A stretch of DNA of 64,000 bases from DASUBV01 sp963822485 (GTDB lineage Bacteria > Actinomycetota > Actinomycetes > Streptosporangiales > Streptosporangiaceae). Below are positions 45,649-53,943 of the stretch, piece after piece (position 1 is the stretch's first letter; the number at the start of each line of letters is the position of its first letter). The translations under genes and the position numbers were made by a program. Below the pieces are notes generated by a model. The model was given only the letters and a program-made list of their open reading frames with translations. It was not told the origin of the DNA and did no database searches. The stretch is from contig CAWGHW010000007.1 of NCBI GenBank assembly GCA_963822485.1, forward strand, positions 186,001-250,000, written 5' to 3'.

Positions 45649-46760
45649 GCCGGCACCCCGGCCTGGCCCGCCGCGAGCCGCGCCGCCTCGGCGGCGAACT
45701 CGGTGACCGCCGCCCCGGACAGCGCGCCGATCTCCAGCTCGTAGTGCCGCTCCTCGCCCGGCGCCAGGAAGCCGAGCTCGCCGCGCTCGCGTGCGTCGAG
45801 CCGGCCGGCGTCGCGATTGGTGCTCGGCTCCATGGCGACCACGTAGGTGCCCGAGCCGAGCTGCCGCCAGGTGATGTGGTGCGGCAGCTGATCACGGCGG
45901 TAGCGCTGGTAGACGCCAAGGCCGGCGGCCCGGTTGAGCACGGCGGCCCGGACGTAGCCGTCGGCGCCGGGCGTCATGTCGTGCTCGTAGCACTCCTCGA
46001 CGAACGACGGCTCGGGCGCCGCGAGCGCGCGGTAGGCGTCGGTCCGGGCGTCGCTCACGCAGGTGCCGGGCGGGGCCGGATAGCTCAGCTCGGCCGTGTC
46101 GTCCACGACCGGGAACCCGATATTGCAGTGGTACAGCATCATGTGCGGGCAGGCGGTCGGGCCGGTGTTCGTGACGGTGTCGGTCAGCCGCACGGACGTC
46201 CCGCCCAGGTCGGCCTCGATCCGGCGGGTCAGCAGGAGCTGCTCGCCGAAGACGGCTACCTGGGCGACCTCGGCTTCCGCGTACAGCACGCAGTCGTCCC
46301 CGTCCCACCGCGTGCCGTAGCCGGCCAGCCGGGCCGGCAGCCCGGTGTACCGGCCGTGCAGCCCGTAGGTCTCGGTCTGGCGGTGCGGGTAGTTGAAGAC
46401 CCGTGAGTCGTCGGTGCCGCCGAGCAGGGTGTGGTCGAGTCCGCAGGTCGAGACCAGGCCGCCGGGGAAGCCGCGGAACCAGCCGACGCCGGCCGGCTCG
46501 CAGTACCAGGGCCCGATGAGGCCGACGGGCGACCACCAGGCCAGCGGCCGCCCGCCCAGGAATGCCCGGCCGATGTCGAAGCCGCGGTCCACCAGCACCT
46601 CGAAGTCGAAGCCCGCGCCGGTGGCGAACCGCAGCAGGCGCACGCCCCGCTCGGCGCCGTCAGCCGCCTCCACGAGCTGCACGCCGGCCAGCTGCTCCAG
46701 CCGGCCGACCCGGGCCAGCAGCTGCTGCCTGGTCCACTGCCGCCCCCACAGCTCGACCAC
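45645..46760 (-). CDS. DUF4432 (aldose 1-epimerase-like) protein
   Basis: About 371 residues. I start it at the GTG at 46760 (VELWGRQWTRQQLLARVGRL) because GGAGG lies seven bases upstream; the ATG at 46796 overlaps a repeated regulatory motif. Motifs DFEVLVDRGFDIGRAFLGGR, STCGLDHTLL, ETYGLHGRYTGLPA, YHCNIGFPVVDD and SNTRD-like PSTNRDAG mark DUF4432, a galactose-mutarotase-like beta fold. It probably interconverts anomers of the pathway sugar. Confidence 0.8.
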   Translation of the reverse strand: MVELWGRQWTRQQLLARVGRLEQLAGVQLVEAADGAERGVRLLRFATGAGFDFEVLVDRGFDIGRAFLGGRPLAWWSPVGLIGPWYCEPAGVGWFRGFPGGLVSTCGLDHTLLGGTDDSRVFNYPHRQTETYGLHGRYTGLPARLAGYGTRWDGDDCVLYAEAEVAQVAVFGEQLLLTRRIEADLGGTSVRLTDTVTNTGPTACPHMMLYHCNIGFPVVDDTAELSYPAPPGTCVSDARTDAYRALAAPEPSFVEECYEHDMTPGADGYVRAAVLNRAAGLGVYQRYRRDQLPHHITWRQLGSGTYVVAMEPSTNRDAGRLDARERGELGFLAPGEERHYELEIGALSGAAVTEFAAEAARLAAGQAGVPA

Positions 46761-46785
46761 TGGCCAGCCTCCGCTGCTGCTTGGA

Positions 46786-46814
46786 CATTTGCTCATAGTC
46801 AGAGCATTTGCTCA
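46786..46814. promoter_or_regulatory. Two direct CATTTGCTCA repeats, possible SorC-regulator site
   Basis: CATTTGCTCA is repeated at 46786-46795 and 46805-46814, 19 bases apart. The right copy is part of the palindrome GAGCATTTGCTC. It lies just before the DUF4432 start in the only sizeable gap of the catabolic run, so an internal promoter is likely here. The TGAGC half-site is shared with the palindrome before the SorC gene. Confidence 0.45.
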
Positions 46815-46876
46815 ATAATGACGACTCCGGGGATTCCTGGCAAGAGTCCGGTGTGGCGAGTTTGTTAATGCTGGTG

Positions 46877-48046
46877 TTAATCGGCCTGCCGCAGCGCGGT
46901 CAGGAATCCCGAGTGCCCCGGCCCGCGCGGGAAGACCGGCCACACGCCGGTGACCAGGTCGCCGTCGATGGTGAAGATGACGTCATGCAGGTTGACCGTC
47001 GTCGGCGCGTATCCGCAGATCAGCCGCGCGCGATCGCCGATCTGCGCCGGGAATCCCGGATCGGTGTCGAACAGCGCGTGCTCCTCGGCGTAGTACCGGG
47101 CCTGGTAGTCGTAGCCCTGGATCGGCGGCAGCACGAAGTCGATCCCGACCGACTTGCGCCCGGCGTCGAAGATCACGGTGTCGCCGTGCCGCGCGAGCAC
47201 GGTGGTGAGCACGGTCAGCGACACGGCGAAGCCGGGCACGAGGCTGCCGTGGAAGGCATCCATGAACACGTAGGACCCGGCCTGCAGCTCGGTGACGGCG
47301 GGATGCCGGCCGGTGATGTTATAGGTGCCGGTGCCGCCGGCCGACAGGACCTCGGCGGGCAGGCCGTCGGTCCGCAGCAGTTCCTTGACCGAGGCCGCGT
47401 AGGCCATGGCCTGCGTCGCGAGCTGGACGCGGGTGTCGCGGTCGGGCTCGAGCATGCAGTGACCTTCGTAGGCCTGGACGCCGCGCAGCTCCAGTCCCGG
47501 CGCGGCGTGCGCCTGCCGGGCGAGCTCGAGGGCCTGCTCGGGCGACCGCGCCCCGCAGCGGGCCATGCCGACATCAAGGTCGACCAGGACGCCGGCCTGG
47601 CTGCCCGCGGCCGTCATCGCCGCCGACAGGTCGGCGATGTTCCCGGCGTCGTCGACCGCGATGACCAGGTCGGCGTGCCGCGCGAGCGCGGCGGCCGCGG
47701 AGATCTTGTCCGGGCCGATGACCTCGTTCGCGACCAGGATGCTGCGCACCCCGGCCGCGGCCATGGCGGCCGCTTCCCAGATGGTCGCGACCGTGACGCC
47801 GATGGCTCCGGCCCCGACCTGCAGCAGCGCGATGTCCGGGCTCTTCTGCACCTTGGTGTGCGGCCGCAGGCGCGCGGACTGGCCCTCCAGCGCCGCCATC
47901 ATGGCCGCGATGTTGCCGGACAGCAGGCCCAGGTCGACGATCAGCGCGGGGGTCGGCAGCGTGTCCGCCGGGGTGCCCGCGTGGTGGCCGTACATCTGCT
48001 GCACCCGGTCGCGGGCCAGGAGCCAGGGCGCCCGCCAGTCAGCCAC
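46877..48046 (-). CDS. D-threonine aldolase/DSD1-like PLP enzyme
   Basis: A 389-residue alanine-racemase-fold protein: TPALIVDLGLLSGNIAAMMA, RPHTKVQKSPDIA with the PLP Lys, VLVDLDVGMARCG, AYEGHCM, VLSAGGTGTYN and the C-terminal VNLHDVIFTIDGD with His and Asp like the metal site of D-threonine aldolases. It should cleave or dehydrate a beta-hydroxy amino acid. The GTG overlaps the upstream stop (GTGGCTGA). Its presence beside sugar enzymes suggests the pathway handles, or makes, an amino-containing compound; this is not shown. Confidence 0.82.
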   Translation of the reverse strand: MADWRAPWLLARDRVQQMYGHHAGTPADTLPTPALIVDLGLLSGNIAAMMAALEGQSARLRPHTKVQKSPDIALLQVGAGAIGVTVATIWEAAAMAAAGVRSILVANEVIGPDKISAAAALARHADLVIAVDDAGNIADLSAAMTAAGSQAGVLVDLDVGMARCGARSPEQALELARQAHAAPGLELRGVQAYEGHCMLEPDRDTRVQLATQAMAYAASVKELLRTDGLPAEVLSAGGTGTYNITGRHPAVTELQAGSYVFMDAFHGSLVPGFAVSLTVLTTVLARHGDTVIFDAGRKSVGIDFVLPPIQGYDYQARYYAEEHALFDTDPGFPAQIGDRARLICGYAPTTVNLHDVIFTIDGDLVTGVWPVFPRGPGHSGFLTALRQAD

Positions 48047-50065
48047 CGCGAACCTCCAGCCGCGCGGTGCCGTATGGATTCAGGGTCAGCATCACGGTCC
48101 CTCCGGTACTGGTCACCTGCGGGCCGGTGAGCAGGAAGGACGGCAGGTCGGCGGCGGCCCGCTCCGCGGTGTGCTCGTCCAGGATCCGCAGCGTGGCCGG
48201 CGCCCCAGCGGCGGCGGCCGGGCAGCGCGACGCCGACCTCGCAGGCCCCGGCGGTCAGGTTGGCGAGCAGGACGGTGGTGCGGTCCGGCTGGCGCACCGC
48301 GATCGCGGCGACGCGGGCCGGATCGGCCCCGGTGACGCGGCACACCCGCCCGCCCGCGAGCCGGGCGGCGTCCGCGAGCACGACCGCGAGCGGGTACGGC
48401 GTATCCGCGCGGGAGAAGAACTCGGCCGGGGCCGGGCTGCCCGCCGGGCTCTCGATCACGCCGGCCGGGCCGACGGTGTCGTAGTAGGTCAGGCCGTCCG
48501 CGCCGGCGCTGGCCAGGGCCGCGATGCTGCCGAGCGTCCAGGCGGCGCCGAACAGCGACGGCTGGCGGACGTCGGCCGGCCAGGGCAGTGCGCCTTCGGG
48601 GAGTGCACCTTCGGGGAGTGCACCATCTGGGAGCCCGGCGTCCGTGACCGCGACCGCGTTGAACCGCGGGCGCAGCGTGATCGGCGTGACGAACAGCGCG
48701 GCGGCCGGCGCGAAGAACCGGGCGGTCGCGATCGTGGCCGGCTGCGCCTGGAGGTTCTCCATCAGCGAGAGGTCGTCGAACGCGTGGATCTGCGGATTCA
48801 CCGACCAGGCCAGGCCGGCCGCCCGGCCCGGCGGGATGCGGTGCCGGTTGAGCTCGTTGAAGTAGACGTTCGTCCCGGAGACGAGGGGCACGCCGGCGTA
48901 GCCGGACTCGGCCAGCGCCGAGCCGACCGCGGCGACCGTGGCCGGCGAGCTCGACTCCTCGGCCTCGGAGAAGGCCAGGACCCGGACGAGCGGCGGCCTG
49001 GCGGTCCGCAGTTCGCCCGCCAGCCCGGCCACCGCGCTGGTCGTGTCGCCGGCGGGCAGGAACACCGCGAGCTCGAGGCCGCAGCCGAGATCAGCCGCGC
49101 GCCTTGCGGCGGCGGCCAGTCCGTTAGCCGCAGGCCCGCCCGGCCGCCGCCGGGTAGATGTCGGCGCGCAGGTGGGCGGGGCCGATGGCGCGCAGGACGG
49201 CGCGGGCGCGGCCGGACCAGCCGGCGGCGGGATCCGCGCAGCGCAGGCCGACCGGCGGGAACTCCGGCCCGTCCGCCGCGCCGATGCTGATGGTCAGCCG
49301 GCCGTCGTCCGGGGTGGCCTCCGGCGCCGCGCGCGGGAAGCCGGATGCCCGGATGACCACCTGCTGGTCGAACTGGTCGCCGGCGACGGCCTCGTGGTGG
49401 TACCCCAGGCTGGCCGGCGTCGACGCCGACTTGTACGAGGCGTCGGTCCAGTTGCGCTGGTCCTCCATCTCCCACAGGTCGCCGCTGAACTCGAAGCCGA
49501 CCACGCCCCCGGACTCGTGGGTCACCGCGAGGTCGCTGACCGGATCGAAGAGCGGCAGGTCGGTGCCGTCGTCGAGGTGGACCTGCGGACCGATGGCGTC
49601 GGGCAGCGAGCCGGCGACCGGCCCGGCCGGGGCGGTGCCGTGGTACGGCTGGCCGGCGAAGCCGTCGGTCGGGTGATGCACGCAGATGCCGATCTTGGCG
49701 TACGGGAAGGCGGCCAGCGCCGCGCCGCGCATCCGGTACCGGATGGTGCCGTCCGCCTCGCCGTCGATCTCGGCGTGCCACTGGTAGTCCAGGCCGCCCG
49801 ACCGGTGCCGGCGGGTGAAGCGGATCCGGAACTTCCCGCTGTCGTCGGCGATCTCCAGGTCGCTGATCTCACCGGGCAGCGTGTTCCAGTCGAGGTCCCG
49901 GACGGCCACGTAGATGCGGCGGACGATCTCGGTGCCGTCGCGGCGGACCTGCCGCAGGTCGCCGTCGGCGAACACGACGCGGACCGGCCCGGCGTCCAGC
50001 ACGACGGCGGCGGGGGCGGGCGCTGGCGTTCCGGTCCTGATGATGGCGGCGTCCCGCTCAGTCAC
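48039..50065 (-). pseudogene. Probable apionate-lactonase-like protein (three-domain), two frameshifts
   Basis: Three frames join into about 675 residues. The N-terminal beta domain has VRRIYVAVRDLDWNTLPGEI and RNWTDASYKSASTPAS. The middle barrel-like part has LVRVLAFSEAEESSSPATVA, YAGVPLVSGTNVYFNELNRH and SVNPQIHAFDDLSLMENLQA. The C-terminal part has TLRPRFNAVAV, LPSFLLTGPQVTSTGG and LNPYGTARLEVRGG. From memory this order resembles D-apionate lactonase (ApnL) and its relatives; I cannot search to confirm. Shifts are near 49125 and in a GCC run at about 48215. ALPEG repeats (about 48590-48640) are unusual. The start overlaps the SDR stop. Confidence 0.6.
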
Positions 50066-50864
50066 GGTGCAGCACCTGACCTCCGTCCAGCGGGATGACC
50101 GCCCCGGTCAGGAACGAGGCGAACGGGCTCAGCAGCAGGGCGATCCACCGGGCGACCTCGTCGGCCGTGCCGATCCGGCCCAGCGGTACCTGGTCGGCCA
50201 GCCAGCGGTAGGCCTCGTCCAGGTCGGCGGCCCAGGTCGCGTGGATCGGCGTGTCGATCGGCCCGGGCGCGATGCAGTTCACCCGCACGCCGGACGGGGC
50301 CAGCTCGCCGGCCAGGGTCCGGGTCAGGTAGTCGAGGGCCGCCTTGGTCGTCCCGTACACCGACTGGCCGGTCAGCTGGAGCGCGCCCGATGACGAGCTG
50401 ATGTTGACCACCGACTTGACCGGTGAGTCCAGCAGATCCGGCAGGACCGCCTGAATGAGGAAGTACGGCGCCCGCACGTTCGTCGCGAAGTGCTCGTCGA
50501 AGCCCTCGGTGGTCCACTCGGCGATCGGCCGGTGCCGGACCACCGCCGCGTTGTTCACCAGGCCGTCGATGCGCCCGTACCGGTCGCGGCACGCGGCCGC
50601 GACGACCTGCGGGCTGTCCGGCCGGGCCAGGTCGGCCGGCACGCAGTGGGCCGCGCCGCCGGCCTCGGCGATGACCTTGGCCTGGGTCTCCAGCGCCTCC
50701 GCGCGGCGGCCGACCAGGACGACGCCGGCGCCCGCCGCGGCCAGCCGCCGGGCGGTGGCGGCGCCGATCCCGCTGCCTGCTCCGGTGACGATGATCGCCG
50801 CCCCGGACAGGCCGAGGTCATCCGGGCCACTCCCAGCCGAGCCCGGCGTCGAGGGCGCTGCCAT
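50058..50864 (-). CDS. SDR family oxidoreductase, first gene of the catabolic run
   Basis: A 268-residue classical SDR from the ATG at 50864, with GGAGG four bases upstream. Motifs: AAIIVTGAGSGIGAATARRL, GLVNNAAVV, VVNISSSSGALQ (Ser), YGTTKAALD (Tyr-Lys) and LTGAVIPLDGGQVLHRD. VLVGRR after strand two suggests NADP. It faces the SorC regulator across about 190 bases that hold an inverted repeat, so it is probably the first gene of the operon and may oxidise the incoming sugar to a lactone. Confidence 0.85.
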   Translation of the reverse strand: MAAPSTPGSAGSGPDDLGLSGAAIIVTGAGSGIGAATARRLAAAGAGVVLVGRRAEALETQAKVIAEAGGAAHCVPADLARPDSPQVVAAACRDRYGRIDGLVNNAAVVRHRPIAEWTTEGFDEHFATNVRAPYFLIQAVLPDLLDSPVKSVVNISSSSGALQLTGQSVYGTTKAALDYLTRTLAGELAPSGVRVNCIAPGPIDTPIHATWAADLDEAYRWLADQVPLGRIGTADEVARWIALLLSPFASFLTGAVIPLDGGQVLHRD

Positions 50865-50937
50865 CCGACCTCCAGACCTCGCGATGGGGGAGATTGGGTA
50901 AGATCCTGCTACATCACCCTGGGCATATGTCAAGGCT

Positions 50938-50953
50938 CTGAGCGGTCGCTCAG
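50938..50953. promoter_or_regulatory. Inverted repeat CTGAGC-N4-GCTCAG between the SDR and SorC genes
   Basis: Six-base perfect arms around GGTC lie in the divergent promoter region of the SorC-type regulator and the first catabolic gene. The TGAGC half-site recurs in the repeat before the DUF4432 gene, which supports a shared regulator. Binding is inferred. Confidence 0.5.
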
Positions 50954-51049
50954 ATCGCTGGCTGGCCAGCCGGCCCGGAGTTAAGCTTCGGGGGACCTGT
51001 CCGGGGGGGTGGAGGACACCGCTGGCGGCCGCCCCAAGCGAGGCAACGA

Positions 51050-52054
51050 GTGAAGAGCACCGGGATCGACGTCGGACGCTGGAGTTCAGAAGAGCTGCTG
51101 CTCCGGGCCGCGTGGTTCTACTACAAGGACGAGCTGACGCAGGACGAGATTGCCAAGCGACTGTCGGTGTCCCGTGCCTCGGTGGGCCGGCTGCTCGAGC
51201 GGGCCCGCCGCGTCGGCCTGGTCTCGATCAATCTCAATGCCGAGTATCTCGACTCCTTCGAGCTCAGCGCCGAGCTGCGCCGGGTGTTCGACCTGTCCGA
51301 GGCGCTGGTCGTGCCCGACCATGACAAAGAGCCCGCCGATCACCACGCGATCAACGCCCGGGTAGGCCTCGGCGGTGCCCAGTTCCTCAGCACGCACCTG
51401 CGGCCGGGCGGCAGCCTGGGCGTCGGGTGGGGCGAGACGGTGTCGCGGGTGATCGCGGCGACGAACTTCGGCGCGGTGGGTCCGATCCACATGGTGACGC
51501 TCACCGGCGGCGTGGACGGCTACCTGCAGACGATCTTGTCGTCCAAGGGGGAGTCGGCCGCCGACGGGGACCTGGTCACCACCGCGGCGGTCATCCCGGC
51601 GCCGATGTGCGCGTCGTCGCCGGCGCTGGCCGCCGCGCTGCGCGAGGAGCCGACCATCCAGCAGGTGCTCAAGCACGCCTGCGAGGCCGAGCAGGCCGTC
51701 GTCGGCGTGGGCACGCCGACGCTCGATGCCACCATCGCCCAGCTGGGCTATATCAGCCCGGAGGACGTGGCGATGCTCGACGAGCACAACGTCGTCGGCG
51801 ACATCCTGGGCCAGTTCTTCGACGCCGACGGCAACGTCGTTACCCTGCCGCTGCATGACCGGCGGATCGGGGTCGAGCTGGCCGACCTGAAGGGCATCCC
51901 GAAGGTGGTCGGCGTGGCCGGCGGCGTGCACAAGGCGCGAGCCGTACTCGGCGCGCTGCGCGGCGGCTTCCTTGACGTCCTGGTCACCAACGAGCTCGCC
52001 GCCATCTCGCTCCTGGCCCTTGAGGGCGGCCAGGCTGAGCCGATCGTGAGCTGA
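51050..52054 (+). CDS. SorC family regulator, LsrR-like
   Basis: A 334-residue regulator beginning with a GTG. The HTH region reads LLLRAAWFYYKDELTQDEIA then KRLSVSRASVGRLLERARRV, matching the opening of E. coli LsrR (ARIAWFYYHDGLTQSEI). The C-terminal sugar-phosphate domain has GVGWGETVSRVIAATN, VTLTGGVDGYLQ, VIPAPMCASSPALAAAL, VGVGTPTLDATIAQLGYISP, VVGDILGQFFDADGNVV and VGVAGGVHKARAVLGALRGG, following LsrR closely. Such proteins are repressors released by a phosphorylated sugar. It is divergent from the Lsr-like operon. Confidence 0.88.
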   Translation: MKSTGIDVGRWSSEELLLRAAWFYYKDELTQDEIAKRLSVSRASVGRLLERARRVGLVSINLNAEYLDSFELSAELRRVFDLSEALVVPDHDKEPADHHAINARVGLGGAQFLSTHLRPGGSLGVGWGETVSRVIAATNFGAVGPIHMVTLTGGVDGYLQTILSSKGESAADGDLVTTAAVIPAPMCASSPALAAALREEPTIQQVLKHACEAEQAVVGVGTPTLDATIAQLGYISPEDVAMLDEHNVVGDILGQFFDADGNVVTLPLHDRRIGVELADLKGIPKVVGVAGGVHKARAVLGALRGGFLDVLVTNELAAISLLALEGGQAEPIVS

Positions 52055-52091
52055 GCCGATCGTGAGCTAGACAGCCCGCCCCGGGTTCAGG

Positions 52092-52114
52092 CCGCGGGGG
52101 ATATCCCCCCGCGG
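52092..52114. terminator. Strong GC hairpin after the SorC gene
   Basis: CCGCGGGGG-ATAT-CCCCCCGCGG can form a 9-10 bp stem with a four-base loop, about 40 bases after the regulator stop. No U tract follows, so it is only a candidate terminator; a protein site is possible as well. Confidence 0.4.
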
Positions 52115-52143
52115 ATATCGGGGGAATCCCTGATGGACTTGCG

Positions 52144-53229
52144 ATGTATCGCGTCGGTAGCGTCTATCGCGTGGCCATATTCGGAACGAGTGAGACGGCG
52201 CTGGCATGGGCGCTGACCGCGGCCGTCCTCTACGGAACCGGCGCCGCGCTGCAGCAGCGCCAGGCCGCCGCGACGCCAAGGCAGGCGGCGGGCCGGCCCC
52301 GGCTGCTCCTGCTGCTGGCGCGACGTCCGTGGTGGCTGCTCGGCATCGGCGTCGAGCTCGGCGGATTCGCCGCCCACGCGGTCGCGCTGCGCACCGGCCC
52401 GCTGACGATCGTGCAGATGCTGGTCGCCTCGTCCCTGCTGTTCAGCGTGGCCACGGTCCGGCTGTGGTCGGGCCGCCGGCTGGGCTGGACCGCCTGGGCG
52501 GCGGTCCTGGCCGTCATCGCCGGCATCGCCTCGTTCGTCGCGCTGGCCTCGCCCGCCAGCAACGGGGGTGCCCCGGCCGGGTCCGGGCAGGCCGGGCTGG
52601 CCGCCGCGTGCCTGGCCGCCTGCGCGGTGCCGTTCGCCGTCGCCGGCCTCACTGCCGCCGGCCGCCGCCGCGCGGTCCTGCTGGCCGTGGCCGCCGGGCT
52701 GGCCGATGCCGGGATAGCCGTCGTGACCATGGCGTTCTCGCATGCCGTGAGCGGCGGGCTGGCCGGCCTGGCCGGCTCCTGGCCGACGTACGCGCTGATG
52801 CTGGGCGGCCCGTGCTCGCTGCTGCTCACCCAGACCGCCTACCAGGCCGGGCGGCCGATGATCACCTTGCCCGTCACCGCCGTGGTCACCCCGGTGGCCA
52901 GCCTGGCCGCGGGCAGCCTGCTGCTCGGCGAGTCGGCCCGGCTCGGCGTGCTGAGCGGCGGGGCAGCGGCCCTGGCCGTGCTGGCCGCGCTGGCCGGACT
53001 CGTGGTGCTGGCCCGGCTGACGACCGGACCGCCCGGCCCGGCGCAGGGCGCGCCCGCCCGGCGCCGGCCACCCGCGCGCGGTCGCCTGCGTGCTGCCGCC
53101 CGCCAGCCGCTGACCACCGTGTGCATTCCGCTCATCGGCGGCCCGGCGGCCTGGACGTTCCCGGCCGGGGATGCCGAGCGCGCCGCGCTCGAGGAGAACG
53201 CCGAAGCGCGGCCCTGCCTGGTTCGCTAG
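52144..53229 (+). CDS. DMT (EamA-like) family membrane protein
   Basis: A 361-residue protein with nine or ten hydrophobic segments: ALAWALTAAVLYGTGAALQQ, PWWLLGIGVELGGFAAHAVA, LTIVQMLVASSLLFSVA, WAAVLAVIAGIASFVALA and TLPVTAVVTPVASLAAGSLL then LLGE, the end typical of drug/metabolite transporters. The C-terminal 70 residues are a charged tail. Most likely an exporter or carrier; substrate unknown. It follows the SorC gene after a strong hairpin, so it is probably a separate unit. Confidence 0.75.
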   Translation: MYRVGSVYRVAIFGTSETALAWALTAAVLYGTGAALQQRQAAATPRQAAGRPRLLLLLARRPWWLLGIGVELGGFAAHAVALRTGPLTIVQMLVASSLLFSVATVRLWSGRRLGWTAWAAVLAVIAGIASFVALASPASNGGAPAGSGQAGLAAACLAACAVPFAVAGLTAAGRRRAVLLAVAAGLADAGIAVVTMAFSHAVSGGLAGLAGSWPTYALMLGGPCSLLLTQTAYQAGRPMITLPVTAVVTPVASLAAGSLLLGESARLGVLSGGAAALAVLAALAGLVVLARLTTGPPGPAQGAPARRRPPARGRLRAAARQPLTTVCIPLIGGPAAWTFPAGDAERAALEENAEARPCLVR

Positions 53230-53397
53230 GCACCTGGCGCCTGGCGCCCGCGGATTAAGAGCACTATCACGCGGTTGCACGCCGATGTCACGCCGATGTC
53301 ACGCGCCGGTGCGAGCCTGCCCGCGTACCCCGCCCACCCGGCGCGACAGCCGCGCAGCCAGGAACGGCCATGCGGCCGCACGTACAACGAGAGGACA

Positions 53398-53919
53398 ATG
53401 AGCATGATCCGATCTCCCCTGATCCGGAAAATCATTATCGGGGTTGTGCCCAGCCTCGCGGCGGCCATTCTCGCCGCCGGAGGCGCGACCGCGGCGTACG
53501 CTTCTACCCGGTCGGTGGATCACGGCGCCACCGCGGCGGCCGCGGCGGCGCCCAGGAGCAACATCGCCGACTGCAAGGCCGCGGACCCCACGCACAGCTA
53601 CGTGTGCTGGTGGGTCGGCGCGAATCAGACCGGCAAGATGCACCCGGTCAGAGACGCCATCTCAAACTGGCAGACGCAAAAAGAGCCCACCTGCCAGACC
53701 GGAACATGGAACGACTGCGCCTCAACCCTCTACAATGACAACAGCAGTGACGGAGCCTTCTTTTTCTATAACAGCGGCGACGGCCCGCCTGACTTCTGCA
53801 TGCCCCCCGGCACTTACCTGAATGACCTCACCAAGTACGATTACGCCGGCACCACTGTTCCCATAAATGACACGATAAGCAGTAACTCCTGGGACACGAA
53901 TAGCTGCGTGACGACCTGA
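53398..53919 (+). CDS. Secreted peptidase-inhibitor I36-like protein
   Basis: A 173-residue protein from the ATG at 53398 (GAGAGGAC upstream). The signal peptide IIIGVVPSLAAAILAAGGAT is followed by YASTRS. The mature part has paired cysteines (ADCKAADPTHSYVCWWVGAN, PTCQTGTWNDC, PDFCMPPGTYLNDL) and ends NDTISSNSWDTNSCVTT, the beta/gamma-crystallin-like pattern of family I36, which includes the SMPI metalloprotease inhibitor. AT-richer codons than its neighbours. A second family member is at 61797-62487. Confidence 0.7.
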   Translation: MSMIRSPLIRKIIIGVVPSLAAAILAAGGATAAYASTRSVDHGATAAAAAAPRSNIADCKAADPTHSYVCWWVGANQTGKMHPVRDAISNWQTQKEPTCQTGTWNDCASTLYNDNSSDGAFFFYNSGDGPPDFCMPPGTYLNDLTKYDYAGTTVPINDTISSNSWDTNSCVTT

Positions 53920-53943
53920 TCTCAAGAAGGCCTGTAGGTTTCC

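Noticed and set aside
48798..49781. An open frame of 327 residues on the minus strand
   Set aside because: It is an Arg/Pro-rich shadow of the lactonase-like gene, useful only because its end shows where the real frame changes.
38393..52054. A complete AI-2 uptake and degradation (lsr) operon
   Set aside because: LsrA, C, D, B and LsrG are absent and the permease is of the APC family. The similarity covers LsrK, LsrF and LsrR only, so AI-2 as substrate is not supported.
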